This document shows, one piece after another, positions 11,313 through 21,960 of a stretch of 64,000 bases of DNA; within the stretch, counting starts at the first letter, position 1, and each line of letters begins with the position of its first letter. Both the position numbers and the translations under genes were made by a program. The DNA lies in the NCBI GenBank assembly GCA_020740775.1, contig JAHEWK010000012.1:2232001-2296000 (forward strand), given 5' to 3'. Under the pieces are notes generated by a model. It was given only the letters and a program-made list of their open reading frames with translations, searched no databases and had not been told where the DNA came from. The DNA comes from Ilyonectria destructans. Taxonomy: Eukaryota; Ascomycota; Sordariomycetes; Hypocreales; Nectriaceae.

Positions 11313-12544
11313 ATGTTGTTCGCCGTCTCTCTTGCTGTGGCTGCTGCCGCCTCCGCCGTCACGGCATCGCCGGTTGGGCCCAGAGCCAAAACCACTGTTC
11401 TGTCATTGAAACACGTCTCCAACATCAGTTCAGTCAAGAACATCGTTCAGAAAGGCCAGTCCCGCATTGAAAACATCAACGGCAAGAATACAGCCGCCCG
11501 CGTCAACGCTCGTGCCAGCTCTGGCTCGGTCACCAACGAGGACGTTACCTACGTCGCCCCGGTCGTGATCGGTGGTAAAACCTGGGATCTCATCGTCGAC
11601 ACTGGATGTAAGTTGCTACTTTCGAATCGCCAATGCCACAATATGCTTATTGGAATCTCACAGCTTCCAACACTTGGTGTGGTGCCTCAACCTCTTGCGA
11701 GCCAACATCAACCGGCAAGTCTACAGGCGGTACTGTCTCCGTCACCTACGGCTCTGGCTCGTTCTCTGGCAAAGAGTACACAGACACCGTCAGCTTCGGT
11801 GGCCTCTCCGTCTCATCGCAGTCGATTGGCGCTGCTACCTCTGCGTCCGGCTTTTCTGGTGTCGATGGCATCATCGGCTTTGGTCCCGTTGATCTCACTC
11901 AGAGCACTGTCTCCAACGTCAACACAGTCCCAACCTTCATGGACAACCTCTATAGCCAGGGATCGATTTCAACCGAAGTGCTCGGTGTTTACTTCAAGCC
12001 TGAGTCTGGAAGCGATACTGCTGACACCAATGGAGAGCTGACTCTCGGTGGTGTTGATAGCTCCAAGTACACCGGTTCGCTCACGTACTTCTCAGCACTC
12101 ACAAGTGGCACTGCCTCTTCATACTGGGGTATCTCTATTGCCAGCTTCACCTATGGCTCGACTACCCTTGCCTCGTCTGCCACTGGTATTGTTGACACTG
12201 GTACTACCCTCATCTACATCCCAACCAGTGCCTACAACAAGTTCTTGACTGCTACTGGCGGCAAGACGGACAGTTCATCCGGCCTAGCTGTGTTCACCAC
12301 AAAGCCCACTTCGAACTTTGCCATCAAGTTCGGGTCAACGACCTACACCCTTACACCGGCCCAGTACTTGGTTCCGACTGCCCAGTATAGCTACTACGGT
12401 CTGACCTCTAGCAAGTACTACGCTTGGATCAACGATGGTGGCAGCTCTGGTGTGAACACTATCATTGGTCAGAAGTTTCTTGAGAACTACTACTCTGTCT
12501 ATGACACTACCAACGGCCGCATCGGTTTTGCTACCGCTGCCTGA
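11313..12544 (+). CDS. secreted pepsin-like aspartic protease (family A1)
   Basis: Two exons, 11313..11607 and 11664..12544. The 56-bp intron (GTAAGT...CTCACAG) falls inside the first active-site block. The product is 391 aa. Residues 1-20 (LFAVSLAVAAAASAVTA) are a signal peptide, followed by a propeptide to about residue 75. The two catalytic aspartates are in DTGSSNTWCG (Asp96) and VDTGTTLIYIP (Asp276). The flap-region tyrosine is in VTYGSGSFSG, and YYSVYDTTNGRIGFA closes the fold. Bilobal A1 endopeptidases of this kind work in acidic medium outside the cell. Ser/Thr/Gly-rich and without a GPI-type tail, it should be freely secreted. I see no break. The substrate preference cannot be read from the sequence. 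Confidence 0.95.
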
Positions 12545-13059
12545 GTTAGTTTATTATTTTCTTAGCTGGAGCTTGACATGGACGTTTCTGCCGTATATCT
12601 CGAAAGCAGCACGTAAGGGCAATATATAGTTTTACGAAAGAGAGTGGATGAGTGGAGACGTAGAATGAATAAGACTTACATAACATATATTAGCTTGATA
12701 CGATCTATATGCTCTTAATTGTACCCCTCTCATGTCACTTCCCGACCATATAGGCCGACTGACCCACTCTTTCTTTCCAGGATGATCCATACTGAATCAC
12801 TGGCGCGCTACCCGAATCACCAGTAATTCCCAAATCACCCCGTAAAACCGTACCTCGGCTCATACGGCGGGAGTTTTATGGTATAGATTCCATGTCTTAG
12901 GACTGTAATTGAATTTGGACAAAATGATCCCGGCGCATCGTGCAATCTTCACCTTCACTCTATGCCATGCTATGTCCCCCCATATAAGAAACTCTTTGAC
13001 ATCGGATCTCCAACTCCAGCCGTAAATACCTTCAGCAACCGCTTGGCAAAATGCAACGA
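12545..13059. other. intergenic, no gene seen
   Basis: 3' flank of the protease gene and spacer to the decayed C6-factor fragment. No gene seen. Confidence 0.45.
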
Positions 13060-13755
13060 CAGAAAAAATCAGACAGAATCCTTATACTTCTGCTGCCATT
13101 GACCAGGTCTCTTTGAGCGACTCGACGACTGACTGGGTTGGCCAACCGTTTTCCTTTGCCACAGAAAGTAAGGAAATGATGGCTCCCTGTTCCTCATGAT
13201 CTGTGAACCACCCCCCACCTGCATAGCGTGAAGTGCGTGGTGACAAAGTCTTTTGAGGACGCAATTCCACATACGGTTCTTCCATGGTGAAGTACTGATT
13301 GCTATCGTCCCTTTAGTGTCAGGCAGAGTGCTTTCGCCGGATACCTTGGCCGACGTTTCAGTAGTCTTACCTCCATGTTCCGGTGCGGCCGCGGATAAGC
13401 CAAGCCAGCACAGGTCTGCGCCACGTCAGGGTTGTAGAGTGCCAGTAGCAACTTTGAAATGTGATAGTATTGCAACCCAGTGGCTATTTTCAAGCACATC
13501 AGCCACGCTTGCCCCTAGAACAGTGGGCGGATCGTGAAAGCGAATAGCAACCACTTATCGTGCCAAGGATGAGACAGCCATATTTCCGGAAGGAAAGAAC
13601 CATCATCGGGCGACGACTCGCGGAAGTAGACGAAATCGAATGTACCGGGTTTATCTCGTTCCCACGCTGTGACTTTTTGGTTGAGGTTTTGCGAAACTGT
13701 TGGATCTTGAGGCTGCTCCTTATGCCACGGTGCAAACAGTGACACACACAATGTG
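13060..13755 (-). pseudogene. relic of a Zn2Cys6-type regulator (C-terminal part)
   Basis: Minus-strand pieces read in order. VTAWERDKPGTFDFVYFRES and SFLPEIWLSHPWH lie at about 13680-13560. LQYYHISKLLLALYNP and YPRPHRNME lie at about 13470-13370. GGGWFTDHEEQGAIISLL and ENGWPTQSVVESLKETW lie at about 13220-13100. This is the layout of the C-terminal half of many fungal C6 regulators (W-P-F-P-Y-R, FPEIW, QYYH-AKILL-L-P, WFTD-EQ-AL, HGWPT-L--TW). The blocks are in different frames, with a stop after IRPLF and an apparent shift at a G-run near 13217. No zinc cluster is found upstream. It is therefore a truncated, decayed copy. Some frame changes could be introns, but the lack of an N-terminus argues against a working gene. 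Confidence 0.5.
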
Positions 13756-13779
13756 GTTATCCCGTACGAAATCTGGCGC

Positions 13780-14345
13780 TCCTGTCTCTCTTATTAGGGG
13801 TGGTTGCATGGAAATGTCTGTCCGAGGAGGCACTCCCTTTGGAAGTTGACACGTAAATATCTTGCCGAACAAATTGCCAGAAGGCCACTTGTCCAAGGTC
13901 CTCAGACGCTGTCTTTAGTTGCCACTGTGTACCACCTGCAGCTGTCATCCCACCAACTACTGGACTGCAACTCCAAGCTATTCGCACCGCTCTGGAGTGC
14001 TTTCTTGCAGTGAAGGTTACTTGCTCTGCATATGATCCAATACACCGGACCAGGTGAGGTGGATTCAGTTCCAAGTTTCTGAAGTCCAGCATCCTGTTCA
14101 TCGTACTGTGCCCTCCAACCATTCCAGGCGTGATTGCTTCTATTAAGGAATCGGATTGCAAGTGTCGACATCTTCACATCGGTGTGCAAGCCTGACTTGA
14201 TATAGTGATGCCAAGACGCTGGTGCGTAGTCGCGGAATGTCATGGCCAGACAGGGCGGGTGACCTGGGGCCTCTTGCCAAACTCGCTGGCAATTAATATA
14301 GTAAAGACAGGCCTTGGCGAGCAAGGTGTTTTGGTGTTTATCCTA
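13780..14345 (-). pseudogene. fragment of an ankyrin/NACHT-type protein
   Basis: Minus-strand reading gives LLAKACLYYINCQRVWQ, then FRDYAPASWHHYIKSG, FLNRSNHAWNGWRAQYDEQ and KALQSGANSLE. Fungal NACHT-ankyrin (NLR-like) proteins have the same run between the NTPase module and the first ankyrin repeat: L-ACLTYL, L-YAA-YW--HL, FL----W--W-, then a repeat with LL--GA. The reading ends after about 140 codons and another frame takes over near 13900. Neither the NTPase P-loop nor further repeats are seen nearby. It looks like a broken piece of a non-self-recognition gene. The assignment rests on spaced residues, so confidence is moderate. Confidence 0.42.
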
Positions 14346-14601
14346 AGGCAGAATCCTAACCATTACAAATCCCTGAGGTAAAGGAATTCGCCGTTTCTAC
14401 CTCATCAGATATAGGCCTTCAACCTGGACTCAAGCTGACCGGGTTATGTCACAGTGAACTTTTTGCAGTGTTCAGATATGCAGTCTACTGCACCACGTGT
14501 TATGCGAGCAATTCAAAGGTAATATGATCTTGTATTCTAGCCCTGTCTAATTATAGTATAGGTTTTATACCGCATAATGTATAGCCTGTCTTAGTCTTTG
14601 A

Positions 14602-15600
14602 CTACTGCTCATCCGTCAACCCGACCAACTTGAGGGAGTCCCTCCACAGCCTCCCCGCCTTCTCTGCATCATAGGCGTAGGCAGCATACGTCGGGGTGAT
14701 CATCTTTTCTTCCCCGCCCTTACCTGGCTCCGCCACGGCGCAGTTGACAAGGTACTTGCCGCCCTCATTCTCCCATGCCTTGCCGACGGTCGCCCACACC
14801 GTCGTTGCGGCACCCTGCTCGACGCTCTTCATCAACGGATATATGTGGTCCATCCCCTTAAAAGAGTCGGGGGGCATGAACCGGGTCAGGGCTGTATGGA
14901 TGATGCCCGGGTTGAGACTCGTTGCGTGCAAGTGTTGATCGCCGTAGCGGCGCTCAATCTCGTTGGCCATATAGATGTTTGCCGTCTTAGACTGGCCGTA
15001 GGCGTCGTTGGCGTCGTAGTCGCCGCGTTGGTAGTTGTAGTTGTCGGCGTCGTTGATGCCGTGGAGGTTATGGCCGGAGGACGCGACGTTAACGACGCGG
15101 GAGGGGAGGGCGGGGGAGGCAGCGGCGAGGAGGGCGGGCTGGAGAAGCTTGAAAAATAGGAAGTGGGAGAGGTGGTTTGTGCCGAACTGGAGCTCGTGGC
15201 CGTCGGCGGTGAAGCGGAGGTCGGGGATGGCCATGATGCCGGCGTTATTAACGAGGGCATGGATCTTAGAGGTCTTCTCGAGAATGGCAGCGGCGGCAGC
15301 GCGGACGGAGGCAAGGGATTCCTGGTCCATCTGGAAAAGCTCCATGGAGGCGGGATCAAAGATGCCATCAAGGGCGGACTTGGCCTTGGTGAGGTCCCGG
15401 GCTGTAAGGTAAAGGGTGGCGCCGGTGGCGGCGAGGGCGCGAACGGTTTCGATACCGATGCCGGAGGAGGTGCCGGTGATGACGATAACCTGGCCCTGGA
15501 GCTTGCCCTCGGCGCCTTCGTCCTTGATGATCTGTAGGGCTGTAGGGCGGGCGTCACCGGGGCCCTCGGGCTTGACGTGGGCAGCGGCGTAGCGAGACAT
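14602..15600 (-). CDS. short-chain dehydrogenase/reductase (SDR)
   Basis: Single exon, 332 aa. The start is the ATG at 15600; the frame is open further upstream but only through non-ATG codons. The Rossmann motif VITGTSSGIGIE (about residues 40-51), NNAG, the catalytic serine block VVNVASSGHNLHG and YGQSKTANIYMANE (Tyr-x3-Lys) are all present. LNPGIIHTAL follows the active site. This is the classical SDR layout closest to retinol-dehydrogenase/WWOX-like fungal oxidoreductases. It would reduce or oxidise a carbonyl or alcohol with NAD(P)(H); the substrate is unknown. Two TATA-like sites lie upstream on the minus strand (about 15651-15644 and 15757-15751). It is divergent from the bZIP gene, 690 bp apart, so the two may be co-regulated. 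Confidence 0.92.
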   Translation of the reverse strand: MSRYAAAHVKPEGPGDARPTALQIIKDEGAEGKLQGQVIVITGTSSGIGIETVRALAATGATLYLTARDLTKAKSALDGIFDPASMELFQMDQESLASVRAAAAAILEKTSKIHALVNNAGIMAIPDLRFTADGHELQFGTNHLSHFLFFKLLQPALLAAASPALPSRVVNVASSGHNLHGINDADNYNYQRGDYDANDAYGQSKTANIYMANEIERRYGDQHLHATSLNPGIIHTALTRFMPPDSFKGMDHIYPLMKSVEQGAATTVWATVGKAWENEGGKYLVNCAVAEPGKGGEEKMITPTYAAYAYDAEKAGRLWRDSLKLVGLTDEQ

Positions 15601-16290
15601 ATTGGTATTGGTTTGGGATGTCGTGAGCGGTGATGAGTGACGACTTATATAGTCTGAAAGAGAGTTGATGGTAGCGAGAAGGAAGAGTCCAGTGTTGATG
15701 ACCTTGAGTGACTTTGAATTGAAGTTGAAGCATGAGGGGGAGGTGGTTGATGTTATATAGCCTCCTCTCTCCCCAGATTGCTGCAACACCAGTAGAGCTT
15801 ATCCCAGGAGAGGGTCACTTTGTAAGACCACAAGGGAGAAAATAACTTACAAATCACGGTTCACTTCGAAATCGCTCAATGGAGATAGGACATGATTGAA
15901 AACTTTAACGCCGTCGCCATTTGGCGTGATGTTGATGCACCCAGATCAAGATTAATAGATCAAGAGACATACATGATGCCTCTTGTGATGACATTATTGC
16001 AGTTTCCAGCCTAGCCTCCGCGAGTCAAACGAGCGGGGCTCCCCATCTCCCGAAACTTTGTCGGAGCTCCCGAATGCCGTGGACTCGATGACATTTTATC
16101 CTCCTTCAGCCTAGCTTGCAGAGCTTAGCTGTGGGCTTGCTGCGTTAGCGTTAGCGTACCTTATGCGGCGGGGCGATACATTTCAGCTCTAGAGCGGGCC
16201 CGAGGACCATTGGGCCTACTCTCTTCACTCCTACTCATCACATTTCAAAGCCAACAACACACAGAACTAGACGTCCGGCAAACCAGGACC
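15601..16290. promoter_or_regulatory. divergent promoter, SDR and bZIP genes
   Basis: 690 bp between two divergent starts. Minus-strand TATA-like sequences are at 15644-15651 and 15751-15757. No other gene seen. Confidence 0.45.
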
Positions 16291-17387
16291 ATGGGACATA
16301 GCGGGATTCGGCTCTCTTGGGCCCAGGACGAAGCGAAACAGGCCGGTCATCGTCCCACAGACGCCTCGGCCAACACCGAGGCCGAGACCAACAAGCAGCG
16401 CAGGAAGCTCCAGAACCGGAAGAACCAAAGAGCACATCGTGAGTCCGTCCCTTGATTCCGGATCCCCTGCTGTGCTCAGAAGCCCCTACAGGACTGCGGC
16501 TCAAGGATAAAGACGCGGAGACGGTTCAGGGGTCGCGCCCATTCGAGATCAGGCGCTGGCGCGTCGACGAGCAGGACGCAGACACCTCGCCAAAGCCAGC
16601 ATCAGAGAGCGCAACAACCACGCACATCTCCCTTCGACCGCCTCGCACATACATCGGCACATCACCCTCCACAGCCGAGCGTGCTATGGTCCTCCGAGTA
16701 TCACCACACACCGCCCACGTCCACCCAGCCCTAGCCCTAAGCTCCCAGCCCTTCACCTTCCCCCTCTCCTCCGACCACCTCCTCCATCTCATCCAGTACA
16801 ACGTCTTCCGTGCCTTCGTCTCCAACAAGCGCACCCTAAACACCCGGCTCACCGACCCAACCACCTGCCCCGTCAGCGGTCCCCACTACGACGACACGAC
16901 TTTCTACCCCCCCAAGCCCGGCATCCCTCCGTCCCTCGCCCCTACCACCCTCCAGCAAACCCGCTACCACTCCATCTGGATCAACATCATTCCCTTCCCC
17001 CGCGTCCGCGACAACCTCATCCGGCGCGAAGGCCGCTTCGACCAATGGGAGCTGTTGCAGGACCTCGTCGGCGAGCTCATGAGCTCCACACCGGACCGAT
17101 GGCAACAGGGCGCACCCGTTAGCTTCACCGTCCCCGTCCCGGAGCCCAGGCGGCCCCGGCCCCTCTTATCAGGAAGCGACACAGATGAAATCACCGCCGG
17201 GCGCAAGGGCCTCATCGTCTGGGGCGAGCCGCACGATATGCAGAGCTGGGAGGCCACCCCCGGCTTCCTCAGGAAGTGGTCATGGGCCGTGGAGGGCTGC
17301 GATGAGTTGATCGAGATTAGCAACCGCTGGAGGATGAAAAGGGGGGAAGAACCTGTGGAGCTCTCGATATCGACGAGCTATGTTTGA
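16291..17387 (+). CDS. bZIP transcription factor with DUF3425 domain
   Basis: Two exons, 16291..16438 and 16492..17387. The 53-bp intron (GTGAGT...TACAG) sits directly after the basic region. The product is 347 aa. The basic region RRKLQNRKNQRAHR (about residues 37-50) continues across the splice into LRLKDKDAE, the AP-1-like N-x3-Q-R-x2-R pattern of fungal bZIPs; the leucine heptad that follows is short. The C-terminal part is DUF3425: HLLHLIQYNVFRAFVSNK, PPSLAPTTLQQT, HSIWINIIPFPRVRDNL, and WGEPHDMQSWEATPGFLRKW. Proteins of this architecture are nuclear regulators, several tied to stress or secondary metabolism. The target genes are unknown. The neighbouring SDR shares its promoter. Confidence 0.9.
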
Positions 17388-17732
17388 GAGGTTTTCTTAA
17401 TTCTGAGAGTTAGACTGTAAGAAATTGTGTTTCTGTAGTGTGAATGGGAGTTTTTTTTTTTTTTATTATTCTTGAGAAGAAATCTATTTCGTGAAATATA
17501 AATTTAAATACTGTTTTTAAAGAATACTATTCTTTTCTTGGCCTAGTTTATTATTAATATTAATTATAACGCCAACGTGGTCAATAGTAGAGCTCTCCAT
17601 GTGCAGACTTGCGACACGCAGTTGCTTCCGCGCCTTGTAGTGAAGAGGCCGATGAAGGAATTGAGAACCAGCGACAAGAGGTGATCCACAACCGAGAGTT
17701 TGCCAAGCTAACAAACATGAAATTGTAGTGAA
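17388..17732. other. convergent 3' flanks, AT-rich
   Basis: 3' regions of the bZIP and the Zn2Cys6 gene meet here. A T-run is present at about 17451-17464, and 17440-17560 is AT-rich. No gene seen. Confidence 0.45.
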
Positions 17733-19139
17733 TCAATAACACGAAGAGACGAAGCTATCACGGGACCTTAACCCCCATTTCTCAAGCAGTCTGCTGTCAC
17801 CACCCAACCACTCCTCCAACGCGTCAATGCCGTCATAGCTTGCCCGGATGACGATTCCCAATTCATCAAGGTCGTCGGGCAATGCCGCCTCAATATCGTC
17901 ATGGAAAGTCGACATATTCACCTGGAACCAAGGTCTTTGCCCCATTGCTTGGTGCCATTCTGCTGCTGATCTTGCTTCCCACAGGGCGACCTGTCCTGTA
18001 AAGCCCAGCTTGGCCATTCTCGCATTGGCTCGGTACCAGCTAAACTTGAAAAAGCGATAGATGCCATCGAGTAGCTCTGCAAAGATGACAGTGCGTCGGA
18101 TGCTTTCGGCTTGAATCCAGTCTTTCCAGACTGAAAGAGCGAGCTGCGTACCGCCGGCACTATTATCCCGCGACCACTGAGTCTGTCCTTGCAAGATGGC
18201 GATCCATCTTGCAAGCGGCTCAGCGTCTCGCTCTGCCTGTGCCTGCTGTGCAAGGTCGCCAGTCGAGAATAGTCGCATGCACTGGTAAATAAGCATGGCC
18301 TGCACAGCAGGCAGGAGTTCAAGGTTCATAGTTGAATGGGAACCGGGCGGCGCAAGAGAGATGGCTGTCTCTGTAGCCTCCACAAGCAGTTCTGCCCGCC
18401 TTGCAATCTCTGACCGGATAAGAAACACGTTCACCGAGTTGCGCATAAGTTCTAGGGAGCAGGCAGCTAAAACATCTCGCAGTATAGGAGAGGCGTTGAC
18501 ATGAGTGTGGTGGATAAAGGCTGTCTGTCCTGTTTCTGCTAGAGCCCTAACCTGTAGGACTATGCGGCCGACGGCGTACTCCGTGCGGGCTTGGAAGATG
18601 CTGCCCGTGGTTATGGAGCTGTCGCTGGGTATTTGGAAAGACGTCGTTGGGATACTGGTGCTGTATAGAGGTTGAGGCGCATGCAAAACTGAGCCTGCAT
18701 TCAGATACGATGTGTCGGGAGACTGAAGTTGGACGTCTGGGGTGAGGAATGATGTGGTTCTCCCTTGGCCGACAATCTCGTCTAATAGAGGCACCAAGGC
18801 CGGGGGTAGAGTGAAGGGAGTTGTTGTGAGGGGCAATAGCGAACCAAATGTGGCCTCATCATTGCCATAGCTTTCTCCTGGTCCGGGCAAGTGATGGTTC
18901 CACTGAGGTGTCTCGGTTGGACCGCTTTGATCAAGGTGCTGGCCATGTCCAACTTCTTGCGGCATCCAAGGACTGGGGGTGCTACTTTGCAACACCTCTT
19001 GGGCTTCTTCGGGTGATATCCAAGCATACACGCAGGTGACGCGCTTTGCAAGACAGCGCCCACACTCCGGGAAGCCGAGGTCGCACCGCCTTTTGCCCCG
19101 GACACAAGCGGAGCAGGATTTTCGCCTTGATGATATCAT
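17733..19139 (-). CDS. Zn2Cys6 fungal transcription factor
   Basis: Single exon, 468 aa, start ATG at 19139. The binuclear zinc cluster is at the N-terminus: Cys9, 12, 19, 26, 29 and 36 (C-x2-C-x6-C-x6-C-x2-C-x6-C) with the basic stretch RGKRRCD. A Pro/Ser/Thr-rich linker follows to about residue 130. The rest is the weakly conserved fungal regulatory region (AACSLELMRNSVNVFLIRSEIARRAELL and onward). It is a DNA-binding nuclear protein; the target is not known. It is divergent from a small NTF2-like gene with 356 bp between starts, so that gene is a candidate target. No break seen. Confidence 0.9.
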   Translation of the reverse strand: MISSRRKSCSACVRGKRRCDLGFPECGRCLAKRVTCVYAWISPEEAQEVLQSSTPSPWMPQEVGHGQHLDQSGPTETPQWNHHLPGPGESYGNDEATFGSLLPLTTTPFTLPPALVPLLDEIVGQGRTTSFLTPDVQLQSPDTSYLNAGSVLHAPQPLYSTSIPTTSFQIPSDSSITTGSIFQARTEYAVGRIVLQVRALAETGQTAFIHHTHVNASPILRDVLAACSLELMRNSVNVFLIRSEIARRAELLVEATETAISLAPPGSHSTMNLELLPAVQAMLIYQCMRLFSTGDLAQQAQAERDAEPLARWIAILQGQTQWSRDNSAGGTQLALSVWKDWIQAESIRRTVIFAELLDGIYRFFKFSWYRANARMAKLGFTGQVALWEARSAAEWHQAMGQRPWFQVNMSTFHDDIEAALPDDLDELGIVIRASYDGIDALEEWLGGDSRLLEKWGLRSRDSFVSSCY

Positions 19140-19495
19140 ATTTCCGCGAGGCGACGTTGTGAAGCTTTATCAAAAGTCCACAGGTAGACTGGCTACGGCC
19201 AAAGTAAGAAACTTGGGCTGCCAAGATTCACGGCATTTGCTGCGAGAGGAAGGCGGTCAGCGTTGAACCCGGCAGTCCCGGCCGGCCGATGCGGGGCCTA
19301 AGATGCGGAGTTCCGCACGCTAAACCTCAGTCGGCGCGGATCTATTCCCAACTCGGACGCCTATGTTGAAATCAAGGACTTCGACAATGGTATAAATGAA
19401 GTGCTCGCGACGCTTTCCAGGAGCAAGTTTTCTGAATTATCTTCAGACATCTTGACTATTTCTCAGGATTCATTTCAACCTCATTCTCAGTCACT
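19140..19495. promoter_or_regulatory. divergent promoter, Zn2Cys6 factor and NTF2-like gene
   Basis: 356 bp between divergent starts. A GC-rich core near 19265-19345 has several CGG/CCG triplets, which is the type of sequence Zn2Cys6 proteins bind. I did not find an obvious symmetric pair that I would call a site. Confidence 0.4.
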
Positions 19496-19986
19496 ATGGC
19501 CAACACTTCCGAACCTACACATGCCTCTTCTGACCTCGGTAAATGGGTCGAGGATCTTTACTACCGCATCTTCTGCCATCCAGACGATGAAGTCTCGGCG
19601 AGTGCCTATGATACGGGTATCGCGCAGGGGTTCACTGCCACGTAAGTCAGGTGTTGATTAGTTCCGCCTTGGTGAAAGAAGTTGAACTGATCGTGTCACT
19701 AAGAATCAACCATGACCAATTCTCGCGGGAAAGTTTCAAGGACGCCATCACGAAATTTCGCGTCCATAGCGTGACGAGCTTTCAAAGCACTAGGGATATC
19801 CAAACCTGGGATGCGCCGGACGGCTCTGGCGCAGGGTGCGTCGCGCAGTTGGCGCATTTCACGGACACCCACAAGGAGACCGGCGATTTTACTAAGACAT
19901 CTACATTGCTGGTGGCGAATGTAAAGGTGGTTGGTGGGCAGAGAGTGCTGTCTGAGTTGACAGAGGTGCTGAAGGTGGCTAAGTAA
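19496..19986 (+). CDS. small NTF2-like (SnoaL fold) protein
   Basis: Two exons, 19496..19641 and 19704..19986. The 62-bp intron runs GTAAGT...CTAAG. The product is 142 aa. The sequence WVEDLYYRIFCHPDD, FSRESFKDAITKFR and KTSTLLVANVKVVGGQRVLSEL has the alpha-plus-beta cone pattern of NTF2-like proteins of about 130-150 residues. No catalytic residue can be assigned. There is no signal peptide. Such proteins are often cyclases, isomerases or ligand binders. The Zn2Cys6 gene next to it, sharing the promoter, is the obvious candidate regulator. The fold assignment is by pattern only. Confidence 0.7.
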
Positions 19987-20545
19987 GATGTGACGTACCG
20001 GTACTTATATTTCAAGGGGCATTATGCCTTCAGCGCTTTTATATCGCATACAAATATACAGTCCTAAACCCGATATCTAAACTTAAATCCTCCAACCCTA
20101 ACAACTGAGCTTTTGAAGACTACTTGTAGGCTTGGGGAAACAGCAAGGGTACGGTCAACGTAGAATTCTTCCCTCTCTTTGATGGCAAAAGTACAGACCT
20201 GAGACGACTTGATACACTATTCATCTATGTGACGACTTCGTAGATGACACGAAAAAAATTCAAGAAGACATGCCATCGCTGGTCCCGCGTAGTCTGGATT
20301 AAATTGTTTCAGCAAAAGAGGACGTGTGAAAGCTGAACGAAAGCTGCGACATGGCCGAGTCTTCGGGAGCCGAAATTGGATTCTACGGAAGCCGAATCAA
20401 GGAGCCGAATCAATCTGGCACTTGGACTTATTGGACCATTTATTTTCTAATTAGCCAGAAGCAGAATCCTCAATATACAACCACTATGACGTCCAAAGTG
20501 AGCAGAAAAGCCATCAATTTGATAACCAGTCCGGCTTTGTCTTAG
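19987..20545. other. intergenic, no gene seen
   Basis: No supported gene between the NTF2-like gene and the flavoprotein fragment. Confidence 0.4.
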
Positions 20546-20552
20546 AAATGGC

Positions 20553-20720
20553 ATGGTGGGTGCCGGAATCGCTGGGCTGACAACCGCAGTAACATTGACA
20601 CGTCTTGGACATAATGTCGAGGCCATTGCTAGACTTTGTCTTGGAGAGCTTCGCCGGCTCGGTGCGGCATTACGATGTAACTCGTACACCCATAAACAAG
20701 CCCTATCTCCCACGCCATAA
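20553..20720 (+). pseudogene. N-terminal fragment of an FAD-dependent monooxygenase
   Basis: From ATG 20553 the frame reads MVGAGIAGLTTAVTLTRLGHNVEA and then GELRRLGAALRCNS before a stop. VGAGIAGLT with a following hydrophobic helix is the FAD-binding GxGxxG motif of salicylate-hydroxylase-like flavoproteins. GAAL-NS resembles the next conserved block. Nothing of the remaining 350 or so residues is recognisable downstream (20720-20870 is open in pieces but unassigned). It is a remnant, not a gene. The call rests on one strong motif and one weak one. Confidence 0.4.
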
Positions 20721-20869
20721 TACCGGTGCTGACATTCAGGCTAAGATGGTAAACTTTTGCCTTACCCTGGCTGGAGACGACATGATGGCTGCAGCGCAAC
20801 GGCGGCCGAAGACGCTCAATGGCTTCGACTATTATTTCTCGGCCGAGCAAAAGAGCTGATAGAAGAGGA

Positions 20870-21960
20870 GAAAGGGTAGAAATAATTTGTGGGGCATATT
20901 GCGAATATCTCGTCAATTAGACCAACTGGAACGGGACAAGAGAACGAACGAGGTCGAGTGCGACTTAGGTAAAAAAAAGAATCATTTATAAAGAGAGAAA
21001 AATATTCCCAAGGAAAACTCTGACTTAAGTTATTTGCACAATATTCATAAAGTGAGACTATTCATAAAGTATAAAAGTCATATAATCGTTCCCTCACCAA
21101 GTAACATCAATCCATTCAACGAAAGCGTTCAGTTGATCAACGCAACAAGAGGTCGGCGATTAATAAGCTAATTCACTCAATATAGGTCGTCCGTTGAGTT
21201 GGTTGAGTTGTTTGGGTCTCTGGCTGGAAGGACTTCTGGGGCTGTAGCTTTAGTCATTAAAGTCTGATCTTGATATATCATTTTCACAGAATCATCTCAC
21301 AGCATCACAAGCTACTTAAGTCCCAGCACGCCGCATTATTACAACCAACAAGAATGTCGCAGAAACAGACCTAAAGATATAGCTCAGTAGCGAGATATAC
21401 ACGTTTGAGAAGGATAAACTGTACGTTACTCCCACTAAATACGGCAATCTAAGTACTATATGGGAATAGTACTTAGATTTCTCTATAATCTTAAGTTATA
21501 TTAAAGATATCTAAAATACTAAATTAATAAATATTACCAGTTTAATTATTTAGTTAGTGCATATTATAACTGTCATAGAGCTAGCCTTTTAACTTATTCT
21601 ATGTCTAATTAGCTCTTACAAATAGATCTATTTTACCTCTATATACGCAGTAAGCTTTTAGGTCGTTATTAAGAGTATTTTCTATTATTGTAAACGGCAA
21701 CTTTCGCAGTATGGATATTCAACAAAAAATACAGTATCTTCGCCTAGAAAATAACTTAATAACTGAGCTATTAAACTGTTCAATGAAACCCGCCTTGGCC
21801 CGACAGAGGATGCTCTGCTGTGCATCTTACCTCCGATTATATCACGGTTGACCCTGTCCTCTGCCATGCCGTCATAGATCCATCCGCCTATGCCTCAATG
21901 CTAGTGGTGGGAACTCGTTTCTATTGAGAGAGTTCCTCCGTCTCATGACGTTAAATCAAA
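20870..21960. other. AT-rich, gene-free region
   Basis: About 1.1 kb without a gene. About 21460-21760 is strongly AT-rich with runs of TTAATTA-like sequence, typical of RIP-affected or degenerate repeat DNA. No terminal repeat pair could be recognised by eye. Confidence 0.5.
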
